A stretch of DNA of 64,000 bases from Sphaerulina vaccinii (lineage: Eukaryota; Ascomycota; Dothideomycetes; Mycosphaerellales; Mycosphaerellaceae), in contig JAKUDP010000011.1 in assembly GCA_022570795.1 (NCBI GenBank), positions 1,612,001-1,676,000 on the forward strand, given 5' to 3'. Below, piece by piece: positions 10,977 through 19,431 of this stretch. The position numbers and the translations under genes are program-made. The first letter of the stretch is position 1. Every line of letters starts with the position of its first letter. The notes beneath the pieces were generated by a model. It worked only from the letters and a program-made list of their open reading frames with translations. It did not search any database and was not told where the DNA came from.

Positions 10977-13900
10977 TCACAAGTCATCCTCGTCAAGCTC
11001 GGAAGGCTTGAGGAGACCTCCAACCTTAGCCATACGCTCACGCTCGGCAGCCTTGGCGTCACGAAGATCCTTCTCGCGGTCTTCTTGGAACAATTCTGCA
11101 TTGTCGCCGGCGAACTCCTTGAGCTGGATCAAGAAGTCACGCAGGATGAGCTTGAACTTCGGTAGATCTTCTGTGCTCTCGAAGAGCTGCTTGATGAAGT
11201 TGGTGATTTGTGCCGCTTGCAGATTTGGAAATGCGTTGCTGAGTAGGGATGCGACGAAGTTCTGGAGGAAGTCTCTGTTGCTTGTGCCGGCGGCGGCTTG
11301 GTCGGCGGCGTAGATGGGCGAGGAGATCTTGTTAGCACCGACGAGCCAGAAGAGTCTAGCAAGAAGCATCGATTGATACTTGAAGCCTGCTTTGTGATCC
11401 TGGTCGGTGAGCACGAAGAAGACATCTTGCAGAATCGTCGTGTAGAAGCTCTGGAAGAACGCGTCGCAAGTCTGCTGGTCAGTGTGATTCGCCATGTTCT
11501 CCACCAGCTCAATGCACATGTTGAGACCCTCTCCTTCGACAGCACGATTGTCGTGCTTGGAGGCCCACATGCAGCTGTCAATGACAAGCTTGAAGTGTGT
11601 TTGGTCGAGCTTGATGAGAGCTGGGAAGCAGCGCTGATTGATGGCACGCAATAGCTTGAAGAACTCGACGCGGTGTTCTGGATACTCCGAAAAGTCCTTG
11701 TTGATCATGTCGAGCGTGCACTCGAAGCAATTGTCGAGAATGGCAGGTACTTGTTCAGTCATCATGCCCTGTGGTGTAGTGTCAGTGTCGTCTAGCTTAC
11801 CCTTCATGCCGAGAGCGCGTACAATCATGTACTTGCTGGTAGCTTGGGTCCAACGTACCTGAAGCTTTGTGATCAGTACAGTGATGACTGCCAGTACTTC
11901 CGCCTCTCGTGCATCCGGCACGTTGTTCTTGTAGTCGAGCAAGATCGCCTCTAGCAGTTGTGGAACCAGTGTGGTGTGCACCATTTCGAGGTCGTCCGCC
12001 TTCTCCACGTAGGTTGTGATGAGTTTAAGGATTTCCTTCTTGATCGTCCTCAGGCCACGGACCTTTGGCATCTTGGTGGCGATGTTGCCGTCTCGCTGCA
12101 CACTCTCATCAATGAGCTGTGATGATGCGCGATACATGGTCAGCATGTCCATGTAGATCCGGCCTATTTGTGGGTAGAAGTACGATCCAATGCTGCTGCA
12201 GGCAGCTACGTTGGTCTTCATGATGTTGCCGACCACCTTGATAGTCTCGGCCTGCTGCAGAGTGCTTGGATCTTGGTGCGCCAACTGGATGATCTGGTCC
12301 CAAGCAGAGTTTGGCAGGCTCATTAGCTCGGCGATCAATCTCTCCTGGGTATTCTTATGGCCCTGAGCACTGATCATGTAGCCACAAGCCTCGTAAAAAG
12401 TGTGCACCTGCTGTGGAGACAAATCGCATGTGATCTTGCGCATGGTCTTAACAATCTCGTCGATGAATGGCTCGGACTCTCCAGGTTGTTGGATCACGAA
12501 GTGCCGCTTGCACTTGTTAGCGATCTTGATGAACGTATCACAAGCCATGTCCTGTACACCCTCGTGCGTCTCATGCATGAACTCGAAGAGCTTATTAACC
12601 ACAGTCTTGAGGAACTTCCAGTGTGCCTTCAGGAACCGAGGATATTGTCCAACAATGTACATGATATTGCTGGCCACGACGGCCTTGTTGTCCTTTCCAC
12701 GCTTCATTTCGGTCAAGCCCAGGAGATCTTTGATAACGGTCACCAGGAAGCGCTTCTCTGTCTCCTCGTTCATGGCACCAGAGATCGAGCCGATAGCCCA
12801 GCAGAGCGTGTTGCAGTTCGCCCAGCTCCATTCCGTACCATCAACTTGTCGAGCCAGCTTCTCGGACATGATCTGCTCTGTATCGACGACGTCCAGATGT
12901 GTCAAGAACACCAAGCACTCTCTCGTAGTCTTGTACAGCTGGATTGTGTCGGACTCCTTGACGAACTCGCGCACAATCTCGCCTTCGTCGTTCTCGACAA
13001 TGAGCACCTCTTCTGGTCGCACCATCTTCTCGATCATGACCTGTCTGAGGTTGGAAAGCACATCGGTGTACTTGTGTTTCCGCAGTGGGTAGTTCGCCAT
13101 CAACTGAGGATTCATTGCGCCACCGCCGTTTGCCATTCCGCTCATGTTGATGAGAGGGTTCATTTCCGTGATTGGGATCTGTTGCATCTCGTCATACAAT
13201 TCGCAAACCAGCTTCGTCCAGTACTCGAGGCAGATCTTGAAGATCTCGCGGTCATCGATCTGACTGATTCTAATAAGGTAGAAGTGGCCATGAACCAAGA
13301 AGTCGCGGTTCGGCAGTGATTCGATGAGGCCAAGGTGGTTGCTGAAAAAGTTGCACAAGAAAAGGGCCAGGTTCTGTACAAACTCCTGGTCTCGGCCATT
13401 CGACGAAGCATATGTTGACTTCAAATCCAGTGAGAGAGGGATGATCTTGGAGATGGCAGTCAAAGTCTCCGTGAACATCTCCACCAGCTTCTCGTTCCAG
13501 CCAGGGTCGGCCTGCAAGCTACCGATCTCAGTGAGACACTTCAAAGTGATATTTCGGAACTCTGGTACTTCGAGGAATCGGCTGCGCAGAAGCTCTATCA
13601 GTGACATGCCAGTTGGCGGAGTCTCGAAGATGTAGCCAAGTGGGATCCAGTTCAGAAAACGCAGCAGAGTCTCTAGCGTAGCCTTGATAAGGCTGGGCTG
13701 GTCTGCTGTGCGCAGAATCTCGGAGCAAAGCTGGTAGATGCTGGTGAACTCATCGCACATGCTCTGCTTGAGGTGGCGTGTCTTCGTGCTCGTCATCTGC
13801 TCGGCCGAGAAGTCGAAGACTTCCTCTGAGAGCAGGCGCAGAATGGCCATGTTGTTCTCGCAGATAGGAAGACTGCTCCGGCATGATGTGACAATTTCGT

Positions 13901-14291
13901 TGATAAACGTTGGCCAGTTGTGAGGCCATTCCTGCTTGAGGATGCTCACTAATGTCAAGTTGAGCTTGTTGAGCAGTGCGCGCTCCTTCTTGAGTTGCTC
14001 CTCTGAACTGCTCTGCTGAATGATCACATTGACCACGAAGTTCCGGATGCCCATGCACTGATCGCGCGGCAGCACTTTCCACCGAGTCATGATCACACTG
14101 TCAAGCACCTGGAGTCCGAGGTACTTTGTCTGTGGGTATTGTGCCTTTTCGAGGATTTGGTCCACCATGAGCCATGAGTCCGGGTTCTCTTTGAACTGGT
14201 TGAGCGAGGCTTGTGCGGACTTTTGCTGCTCTCCGCGACCCTCATAGAAGGCGCGCACTGTGGCATCGAGCTCCTCGATGGTGGTCGCCAT
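10977..14291 (-). CDS. crm1: Exportin-1 (CRM1), nuclear export receptor
   Basis: 1104 residues in a single uninterrupted exon, the usual length for fungal CRM1. It binds RanGTP and leucine-rich export signals and carries cargo through nuclear pores. The N-terminal importin-beta region (MATTIEELDATVRAFYEG... TKYLGLQVLDSVIMTRWKVL), the exportin-1 HEAT region (HNWPTFINEIV) and the highly conserved central block around residues 514-560 (RFLVTVIKDLLGL, DNKAVVASNIMYIVGQYPRFL) are all recognisable. The C-terminal autoinhibitory acidic tail ends SELDEDDL. Residue 527 (codon 12711-12713, ACC) is Thr at the position that is a leptomycin-B-reactive Cys in human and fission yeast. Thr is also known there in budding yeast and Aspergillus, so the protein should be naturally insensitive. 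It is divergent from YPI1. Confidence 0.97.
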   Translation of the reverse strand: MATTIEELDATVRAFYEGRGEQQKSAQASLNQFKENPDSWLMVDQILEKAQYPQTKYLGLQVLDSVIMTRWKVLPRDQCMGIRNFVVNVIIQQSSSEEQLKKERALLNKLNLTLVSILKQEWPHNWPTFINEIVTSCRSSLPICENNMAILRLLSEEVFDFSAEQMTSTKTRHLKQSMCDEFTSIYQLCSEILRTADQPSLIKATLETLLRFLNWIPLGYIFETPPTGMSLIELLRSRFLEVPEFRNITLKCLTEIGSLQADPGWNEKLVEMFTETLTAISKIIPLSLDLKSTYASSNGRDQEFVQNLALFLCNFFSNHLGLIESLPNRDFLVHGHFYLIRISQIDDREIFKICLEYWTKLVCELYDEMQQIPITEMNPLINMSGMANGGGAMNPQLMANYPLRKHKYTDVLSNLRQVMIEKMVRPEEVLIVENDEGEIVREFVKESDTIQLYKTTRECLVFLTHLDVVDTEQIMSEKLARQVDGTEWSWANCNTLCWAIGSISGAMNEETEKRFLVTVIKDLLGLTEMKRGKDNKAVVASNIMYIVGQYPRFLKAHWKFLKTVVNKLFEFMHETHEGVQDMACDTFIKIANKCKRHFVIQQPGESEPFIDEIVKTMRKITCDLSPQQVHTFYEACGYMISAQGHKNTQERLIAELMSLPNSAWDQIIQLAHQDPSTLQQAETIKVVGNIMKTNVAACSSIGSYFYPQIGRIYMDMLTMYRASSQLIDESVQRDGNIATKMPKVRGLRTIKKEILKLITTYVEKADDLEMVHTTLVPQLLEAILLDYKNNVPDAREAEVLAVITVLITKLQVRWTQATSKYMIVRALGMKGKLDDTDTTPQGMMTEQVPAILDNCFECTLDMINKDFSEYPEHRVEFFKLLRAINQRCFPALIKLDQTHFKLVIDSCMWASKHDNRAVEGEGLNMCIELVENMANHTDQQTCDAFFQSFYTTILQDVFFVLTDQDHKAGFKYQSMLLARLFWLVGANKISSPIYAADQAAAGTSNRDFLQNFVASLLSNAFPNLQAAQITNFIKQLFESTEDLPKFKLILRDFLIQLKEFAGDNAELFQEDREKDLRDAKAAERERMAKVGGLLKPSELDEDDL

Positions 14292-14997
14292 GGTTGCTGT
14301 GGATTGTGGTAATCACCACGCGACGTTGGGAGTTGTGCTGACGATCGAGAGGAAGACGCGCCAACCACAGAGAGTGTCTAGGCGTGTCTCATGCAGTCGC
14401 GGGGATGTTCGAGATGCTTCGAGAGAATGTCCAGATGCACGTGAGGAAGGAATGTGTCTGTTGGCGTGGGTCGAGGGTTGAGGATGTCGATGTGCAGACT
14501 CTGCAGCTTGTTCTTCGGATGGTGTGTTTGAGCAGTGATCAGTCGCTGGCGGCTCTGATGTGGCGGGTAAGAAGAGCTTTAGCGTGTCCACGTGGGAATC
14601 GTCACTTGTTTGCTGGCGATTAATCAGCGCGAGAGGTGAAGTGAGGATTTATGTCGTTATCTCCCTGTAGAAGAGCACAAGCTATACAAGCATAACAGGC
14701 GAGGAGCTGTGGCAGTAGTGTGGTGTTGCTGTGCGGCAATCTGCTGCAGGTCGTCTCGTTTGAGCTTCTTCTTGGTCTTGGTGGGGCGGTTTCTTTCACA
14801 TGTGACCTTCACAAAACCAGTCGTCACTTCCTAAACACTCAACACATTCGACACATCCTAAGGCAACTACAAGGCGTTGGGGCAATAGACTGGACTAACC
14901 GGATTCAATACTGGAAATTATCTGGATCAAGCACAATACTCCTCAAGACTGCCCACGCCACTCCATCTCAGGCTTCTAGTGGCCACACTCCCAAACA
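14292..14997. promoter_or_regulatory. Shared divergent promoter region of crm1 and YPI1
   Basis: 706 bp between the two start codons, read outward on both strands. It holds only short incidental frames. No specific operator can be named from sequence alone. Confidence 0.55.
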
Positions 14998-15462
14998 ATG
15001 GCAGGAAACCATCCTCAAACCCGCCTAGCAGCAGCTCAGCCTACATCAGGCAGTCAAACAATCACTTCTACCTCATCCACAACACCATCAGCGACACTGC
15101 GCTTACGAGGCGCATCCCCAGCTTCCACCCCACGAGTACAATGGGCCGAAGACGTGGTGGACAACGAAGGCATGGGAAAGAAGAGCAGCAAAGTCTGCTG
15201 TATCTACCACAAACCCCACGAGCCTGGCGACAGTGATAGTGATTCTAGTTCTTCATCAGATTCCGACTCTGATTCTGAGCCGGATCTGAGTCGAGCGCAT
15301 AAGGCTGGTGAGGGGAAGGGGAAAGGAAAGAGGGGAAGGAAACATGATGAATGTGGTGAGGGTGATGGGAAGGGAAAGGATAGGAAGCCGAGTCCTAATG
15401 CTTATGAGAGGCAGCCGAAGTATAAGGGCAAAGGCAAGGCTAATGCGAAGAGTGAGGGATGA
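14998..15462 (+). CDS. YPI1: Type 1 protein phosphatase regulator Ypi1 (inhibitor-3 family)
   Basis: 154 residues, one exon. Residues 46-73 contain the family core: the PP1-docking motif RVQW (46-49), then EDVVDNEGMGKKSSKVCC and IYHKP, nearly invariant from yeast Ypi1 to human PPP1R11. Downstream is a Ser/Asp acidic run (SDSDSSSSSDSDSDSEPD, good casein-kinase substrate) and a Gly/Lys-rich tail (GKGKGKRGRK), both typical of fungal orthologues. Ypi1 binds the PP1 catalytic subunit (Glc7) and Sds22 and is needed for nuclear PP1 activity and mitotic progression. It lies next to Dad2 and shugoshin, two mitotic proteins whose pathways also depend on phosphatase balance; the link is suggestive only. 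Confidence 0.95.
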   Translation: MAGNHPQTRLAAAQPTSGSQTITSTSSTTPSATLRLRGASPASTPRVQWAEDVVDNEGMGKKSSKVCCIYHKPHEPGDSDSDSSSSSDSDSDSEPDLSRAHKAGEGKGKGKRGRKHDECGEGDGKGKDRKPSPNAYERQPKYKGKGKANAKSEG

Positions 15463-15982
15463 AAGTGAGGGATGAGAATGGGAGGCTATTGTCTTGATTT
15501 GGAGATTACGGGCAACAAAGACGCTCTGTCTAGACTCGGTGGAGTTTTGACTCGCCTACATCTTGCCAACATCCTTGGGACTGCACGTGGCAATGCGCGA
15601 AGCCATACCTGGAACTTTTGCGATATCTTGTCTGGAGTGCTACCCTGGCGCGAGGAGCAGGACGCTCTCCGCAACCTCAACGAGCACTTCGCTTGCAGAA
15701 TCCGCGATGTGGACTCCCCAACAGAAGAACCTGCCGGTGACCTCGACCTGATTGCATCGACACTGAAACATCCAGAGCTTATCGACTTCTGCCACCAAGT
15801 GTTCCTCAGGAGTCTCCAGTATCAGCAGTCCTCGAGAGTCTGCAATAACAGCAGTCTATCACGGCAGGCTTGTCCTCGTCGCGGCATTCTCACAGGCAGA
15901 ATACATCCTTCGAGTCATGGGTGATAGGCTTGTCGTCAATGGGCCAGCTTTGGAAATCATCTTCAGCTTGTAATGATACTGC
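15463..15982. other. Convergent 3' flank between YPI1 and DAD2
   Basis: A 150-codon plus-strand frame (15472-15924) begins 10 bases after the YPI1 stop, but it resembles no family and crosses the probable 3' UTR of DAD2. I see no supported gene. Confidence 0.45.
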
Positions 15983-16480
15983 TCAATCTCCAGCTTGGCT
16001 CTCTTGCAGTGCCTTCTTCGCGTCCTCGGCTTGCTCGATTGGTATGCGGACCAAGGTTTGTGGTAGCTGTGGCTTGGTGTCATCCTCAGCCTGTTCAGCT
16101 TCACTTTCACTTTCCTTAGGCTTGGGTATCGCAGCTAGAAAGATGTCAGCATTTTGCCATAAAGAAGCTTACTTTGTCCACAAGGGTAGATATATACCAC
16201 TAGCCATATGTATCGCTCTCAGCACTGTGTTCCAATTTGCCATCACTGCTGCCACTGCTTCTGTCCCATTGCTCAATGTGCTCAACTTCTCCTCCAGCTG
16301 TTCCATCTGCCCTGCCAAACCTGCTGACAAGTCGCGTAACTGCTTCAGACTCTCCAATTCCAGCTTCTTCTCCTTGATGCGCGATTGCAGAACCGAGGAC
16401 TGCGCATTTGTCGGGTTGTGTCCGCCTAGACCTGAGGACGGGCGCATCAGTCCTGACGTCGGTCGAGGAGCATACGACAT
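15983..16480 (-). CDS. DAD2: DASH/Dam1 complex subunit Dad2
   Basis: Two exons: 16198-16480 and 15983-16134, with a 63 bp GT-AG intron at 16135-16197, giving 144 residues. The first exon has the Dad2 core coiled coil: LQSRIKEKKLELESLKQLRD, then LSAGLAGQMEQLEEKLSTLS, NGTEAVAAVMANWNTVLRAI and HMAS. After splicing, the end reads AAIPKPKESESEAEQAEDD and a helical tail ending QESQAGD. The DASH complex forms rings on kinetochore microtubules and couples chromosomes to depolymerising ends. Reading through the intron would give a spurious end GIYLPLWTK and lose the tail. The gene is divergent from SGO1 with 333 bp between starts. Confidence 0.93.
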
Positions 16481-16813
16481 GAGTGCGATTGTTCTATACC
16501 ATCATCAGAAAGAGAACATCGCGAACAACCCCGCCAGAAACGCGTTTCGGAAAGTGCAGGGATGTTCCTTCCGTAAACCTTAGCGTTGGCCCGAGCAACA
16601 AAAAGCGATCGGCGCGTAAACATTCCATGGCCAAGACTTCGATCAAACGGTACTCGAACCGTTGAACAGACACCACTACACATCGCTAATGCTGGCATAT
16701 CGCTCGAACAGTTCATACACCAGCAGTGATACCGGCGAGATCACGGACCTCGAATCAGTTGTCTGGTCGCGCCCGCAATTTTCACCTGGATTTCTTACGC
16801 GTAGAGCTCGCGC
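16481..16813. promoter_or_regulatory. Divergent intergenic region of DAD2 and SGO1
   Basis: 333 bp separate the outward-facing start codons, so both promoters must lie here. The region contains a near-palindrome around 16648-16663 (ACGGT...ACCGT) but no motif I can assign to a named regulator. Confidence 0.55.
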
Positions 16814-18993
16814 ATGGCGAGACTAAATGAGCCTCCCATCGCACCTGCCACGGCGACGGCGACGAATCTGGTCAATGGCGTTGGAGTGGGAGCTGCAGGT
16901 GCTGAGAGTGTGGAAGTCTGTAAGTTGTCACCACAACCTGTGATCCGAGTTCTTGCGCATACTCTGCCAGAGAAATGCGCACGAAATCAAAGGTCAACAA
17001 AGTCCCACCAGCTACTGACTTGGCCGAAGTGAAACGCAGATTTATACGGCAGAACCGCGAACTCGCCAAGAACAACTCGACACAGTCATTGCGCATACGC
17101 AGTCTGGAGCTGGAAGTCAGCAAATTGCTGGGGGATAACCTGGATCTGAGGGAACAAGTGCTGAATCTGCAGAATGAGCTATACAATGCGCACATGCAGG
17201 CCAGCAATGCGGCGGCAAGAAGGGTCAAGAATGATCTGAAGGCGAAACTGGCTGAGCTGAGTGGACTGATAGACGGCATTGATGAGAATGAGGCTGTGGA
17301 GGAACGAGAAGTGCCGGAGAAGGCTCGCATACTCAGCCCAAGCAGACAACAATACCGAGAACGACAGCCATTGGCGGAGCTCATGCAGGAATCGCAGATG
17401 CCGACCATCACGGAAGATAAGATGTTCCCGAGAAGGACAATGGATGAGCATGAGATCAGGCAAACCAGGCTGAGCGACGGCAGTGCTACTACAGGAAGTC
17501 CAGATCTAGGACCTCCACCTGTGACACACTTCGAAGATCTGCCAAAGCTGAGTCAAGAAGATCCAGTAGAGCAACAGGAAGCAACCAAGGAAGATGATGA
17601 AGACCTGCTACCGACTATCAACCTGGAAACGAGACGCAAGAGGAAGGATCCATCTCAGCCTCGAGAGTCACGCAGGTCTTCGATTCTGGCACACAGTCCG
17701 GATAAGGTCGAAGATGCGCCGAATACTATGCTCAGGACTGGCGCGAAAAGGAAACTGGCTGATCGTGATACTGAGAAGCCGATCAAGCCTCCTGCTCAAG
17801 GCGACTTCACCTTCAGCAGAAGGGCTTCTGCCACACAGTCTCCACCACTAGAAGAGACAGAGCTAGAGACAGTGGAGATCAAGGCGCCAGTGGAAGAGGT
17901 TGAACGTCCCGTGTCACCAGTCAAGCCAGCAAGGAGGATCTTGGGTGACAAGAGCACCAATATGTCGCCAGTCAAGACGACGAAACGAGCAGTGGAGTCA
18001 GGCAAGGATGATTCCAAGAAGCTCGTTGCTCCCAAGCTCAACCTAGCCAAAGACCGACCATCATCTCGTGGCAGTCGAAGGATTTCTTCCATTCCAGCGC
18101 CGCCAGTCAAGGAAGAAATCGTTAGCATAGTCGAGATACCGCTATCTCGACCTTCGTCCACTGAACTGGTGCCACAGACTCCAGCTGCACTAGATATCTT
18201 CTCGCCAGCTACCTCGGAACCCTCAGCACAGCAAATCGGACGAGACACCCCTCCACCTTCGGATTTATCATCAGTCAGCAACACTACCGAAGGCGGACAG
18301 CGGCCTTCACGCCGAGCACGATCAGCAGTGAACTATGCCGAGCCAAGTCTGACAGCGAAGATGCGTCGACCCGACAAGAAGATGGTGGACGCTATATCCG
18401 GACTCCAGGATCCTAGACGAGCTATGAGCTCATCAACGACTTCCAAGAGAACTGGCTCAGGAGTCGTCAAGATCAAGGACGAGCCCGCAGATGACTCCAC
18501 CTGGGGCGGGCTTCCACAAACGAGCAGCCTCAGCAGAGTGAGCATGGGCTCGCCACTTCGCCACTTGACAACTGACGACGGCCCACGTCTGTCACCGCGC
18601 GGCTCACCTTCGAGGCTGCTAGACGATGACAGTAGCAACATCGATGTTGCCATCAGGCCAGTTTCTACAAGTGGATCTATCTCTACCCTCCTGGCGAATT
18701 CTAGGAAAAGACGCGAGGCTTTGGATAAGAGAATCAGTCCACCTCCTAGTACTGCTTCGAGCGATGCAGTCGATGCTGCGGCGAAGAGATTGGAAGAACT
18801 TGAGTTGTATGAATTCAAAGAATCGAGTTCTTCGCCTGCTGAGCCGACTGTGATCAAGAGGACGGCTGCGAATCATAGACGGCATAGTAGTGTGCCGAAG
18901 GTTGCGGTTGCTGCGCCGAGCGTGACTGCTGCTAAGAATGTTGAAAGTCATGGGACGAGGATGGGGAGTCGGAGGAGGAGTATGATGCTGTAG
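16814..18993 (+). CDS. SGO1: Shugoshin, protector of centromeric cohesion
   Basis: Exon 1 (16814-16919) encodes MARLNEPPIAP...AESVEV, the usual start of Dothideomycete shugoshins, and ends at a strong donor GTAAGT at 16920. The best acceptor is after 17011 (CCACCAG), giving a 92 bp intron. Nearer AGs at 16970 and 16972 create an immediate stop; one after 17002 is a possible alternative. Exon 2 (17012-18993) carries the N-terminal coiled coil (VKRRFIRQNRELAKNNSTQS, LRIRSLELEVSKLL), a long disordered basic/Ser-rich middle, and the C-terminal SGO box PSRRARSAVNYAEPSLTAKM with RRPDKKMVDAI. Total about 695 residues. Shugoshin recruits PP2A to protect cohesin and helps kinetochore tension sensing. 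It pairs functionally with neighbouring Dad2. Confidence 0.92.
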
Positions 18994-19431
18994 AGTCTTG
19001 ATCGGAGCGATCGTTTGATGGTATGGAGGTGTTTGGGTAGCGGTTTGATAGCACGATACCCCTTTGATGACCTGATCGAAACGAAACGCTGCTTTCTAGC
19101 TGTCTTGGCACGTCCATGCTTTCTTGCACCTCAGTCTTGGTGAATGCTGAGCTTTTTCACAATCATCAACTTCCGACCCTCATCGCGACACACCATCTCC
19201 GACCACATGTGTGTCGTGAGGCACTCGCCTGGGCGGCTAGCCAATGGCTTGGCCGCTCTGCATCCTCGTGCATGCGGCTGAAGTGGTGCAGCCTTACACA
19301 TGAGAAAGGCATTTACCATTCTCGCGGCTCTATGCAATCACTGCGGCTTTGCAAGCGGGGGACTTTCTGTACACAGAGCACGTCTGTATCTCAGAGAGAG
19401 CCGATGAAGAGAGGCGCTTGCAATCGCTGAT
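18994..19431. other. Intergenic with dispersed repeat copy A at its right end
   Basis: The right half (about 19315-19430) is homologous to a segment at 59510-59638; see the repeat entries. The remainder is the SGO1 3' flank. Confidence 0.6.
19315..19430. repeat. Dispersed inverted-repeat element, copy A
   Basis: Shares a 24-base identical block (19334-19357) and further identical blocks at 19391-19402 and 19411-19423, in the same order and spacing, with 59532-59620. Within it TTGCAAGCG and CGCTTGCAA form an inverted repeat. It ends just before the start codon of the HET gene, so it sits in that gene's 5' leader or promoter. It looks like a small non-coding element (MITE-like); its full boundaries cannot be fixed from two copies. 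Confidence 0.7.

Noticed and set aside
12357..13319. 320-codon frame antisense to crm1
   Set aside because: Entirely opposite a highly conserved exportin coding region; rich in His/Leu/Val as expected for a reverse-strand shadow.
15472..15924. 150-codon plus-strand frame after YPI1
   Set aside because: No family resemblance, begins 10 bases after the YPI1 stop and runs toward the convergent DAD2 3' end; likely UTR sequence.
16920..16972. Shugoshin intron ending at the nearest AGs (16970 or 16972)
   Set aside because: Either choice creates a stop codon at the junction (TAG or TAA); acceptors at 17002 or 17011 keep the frame.
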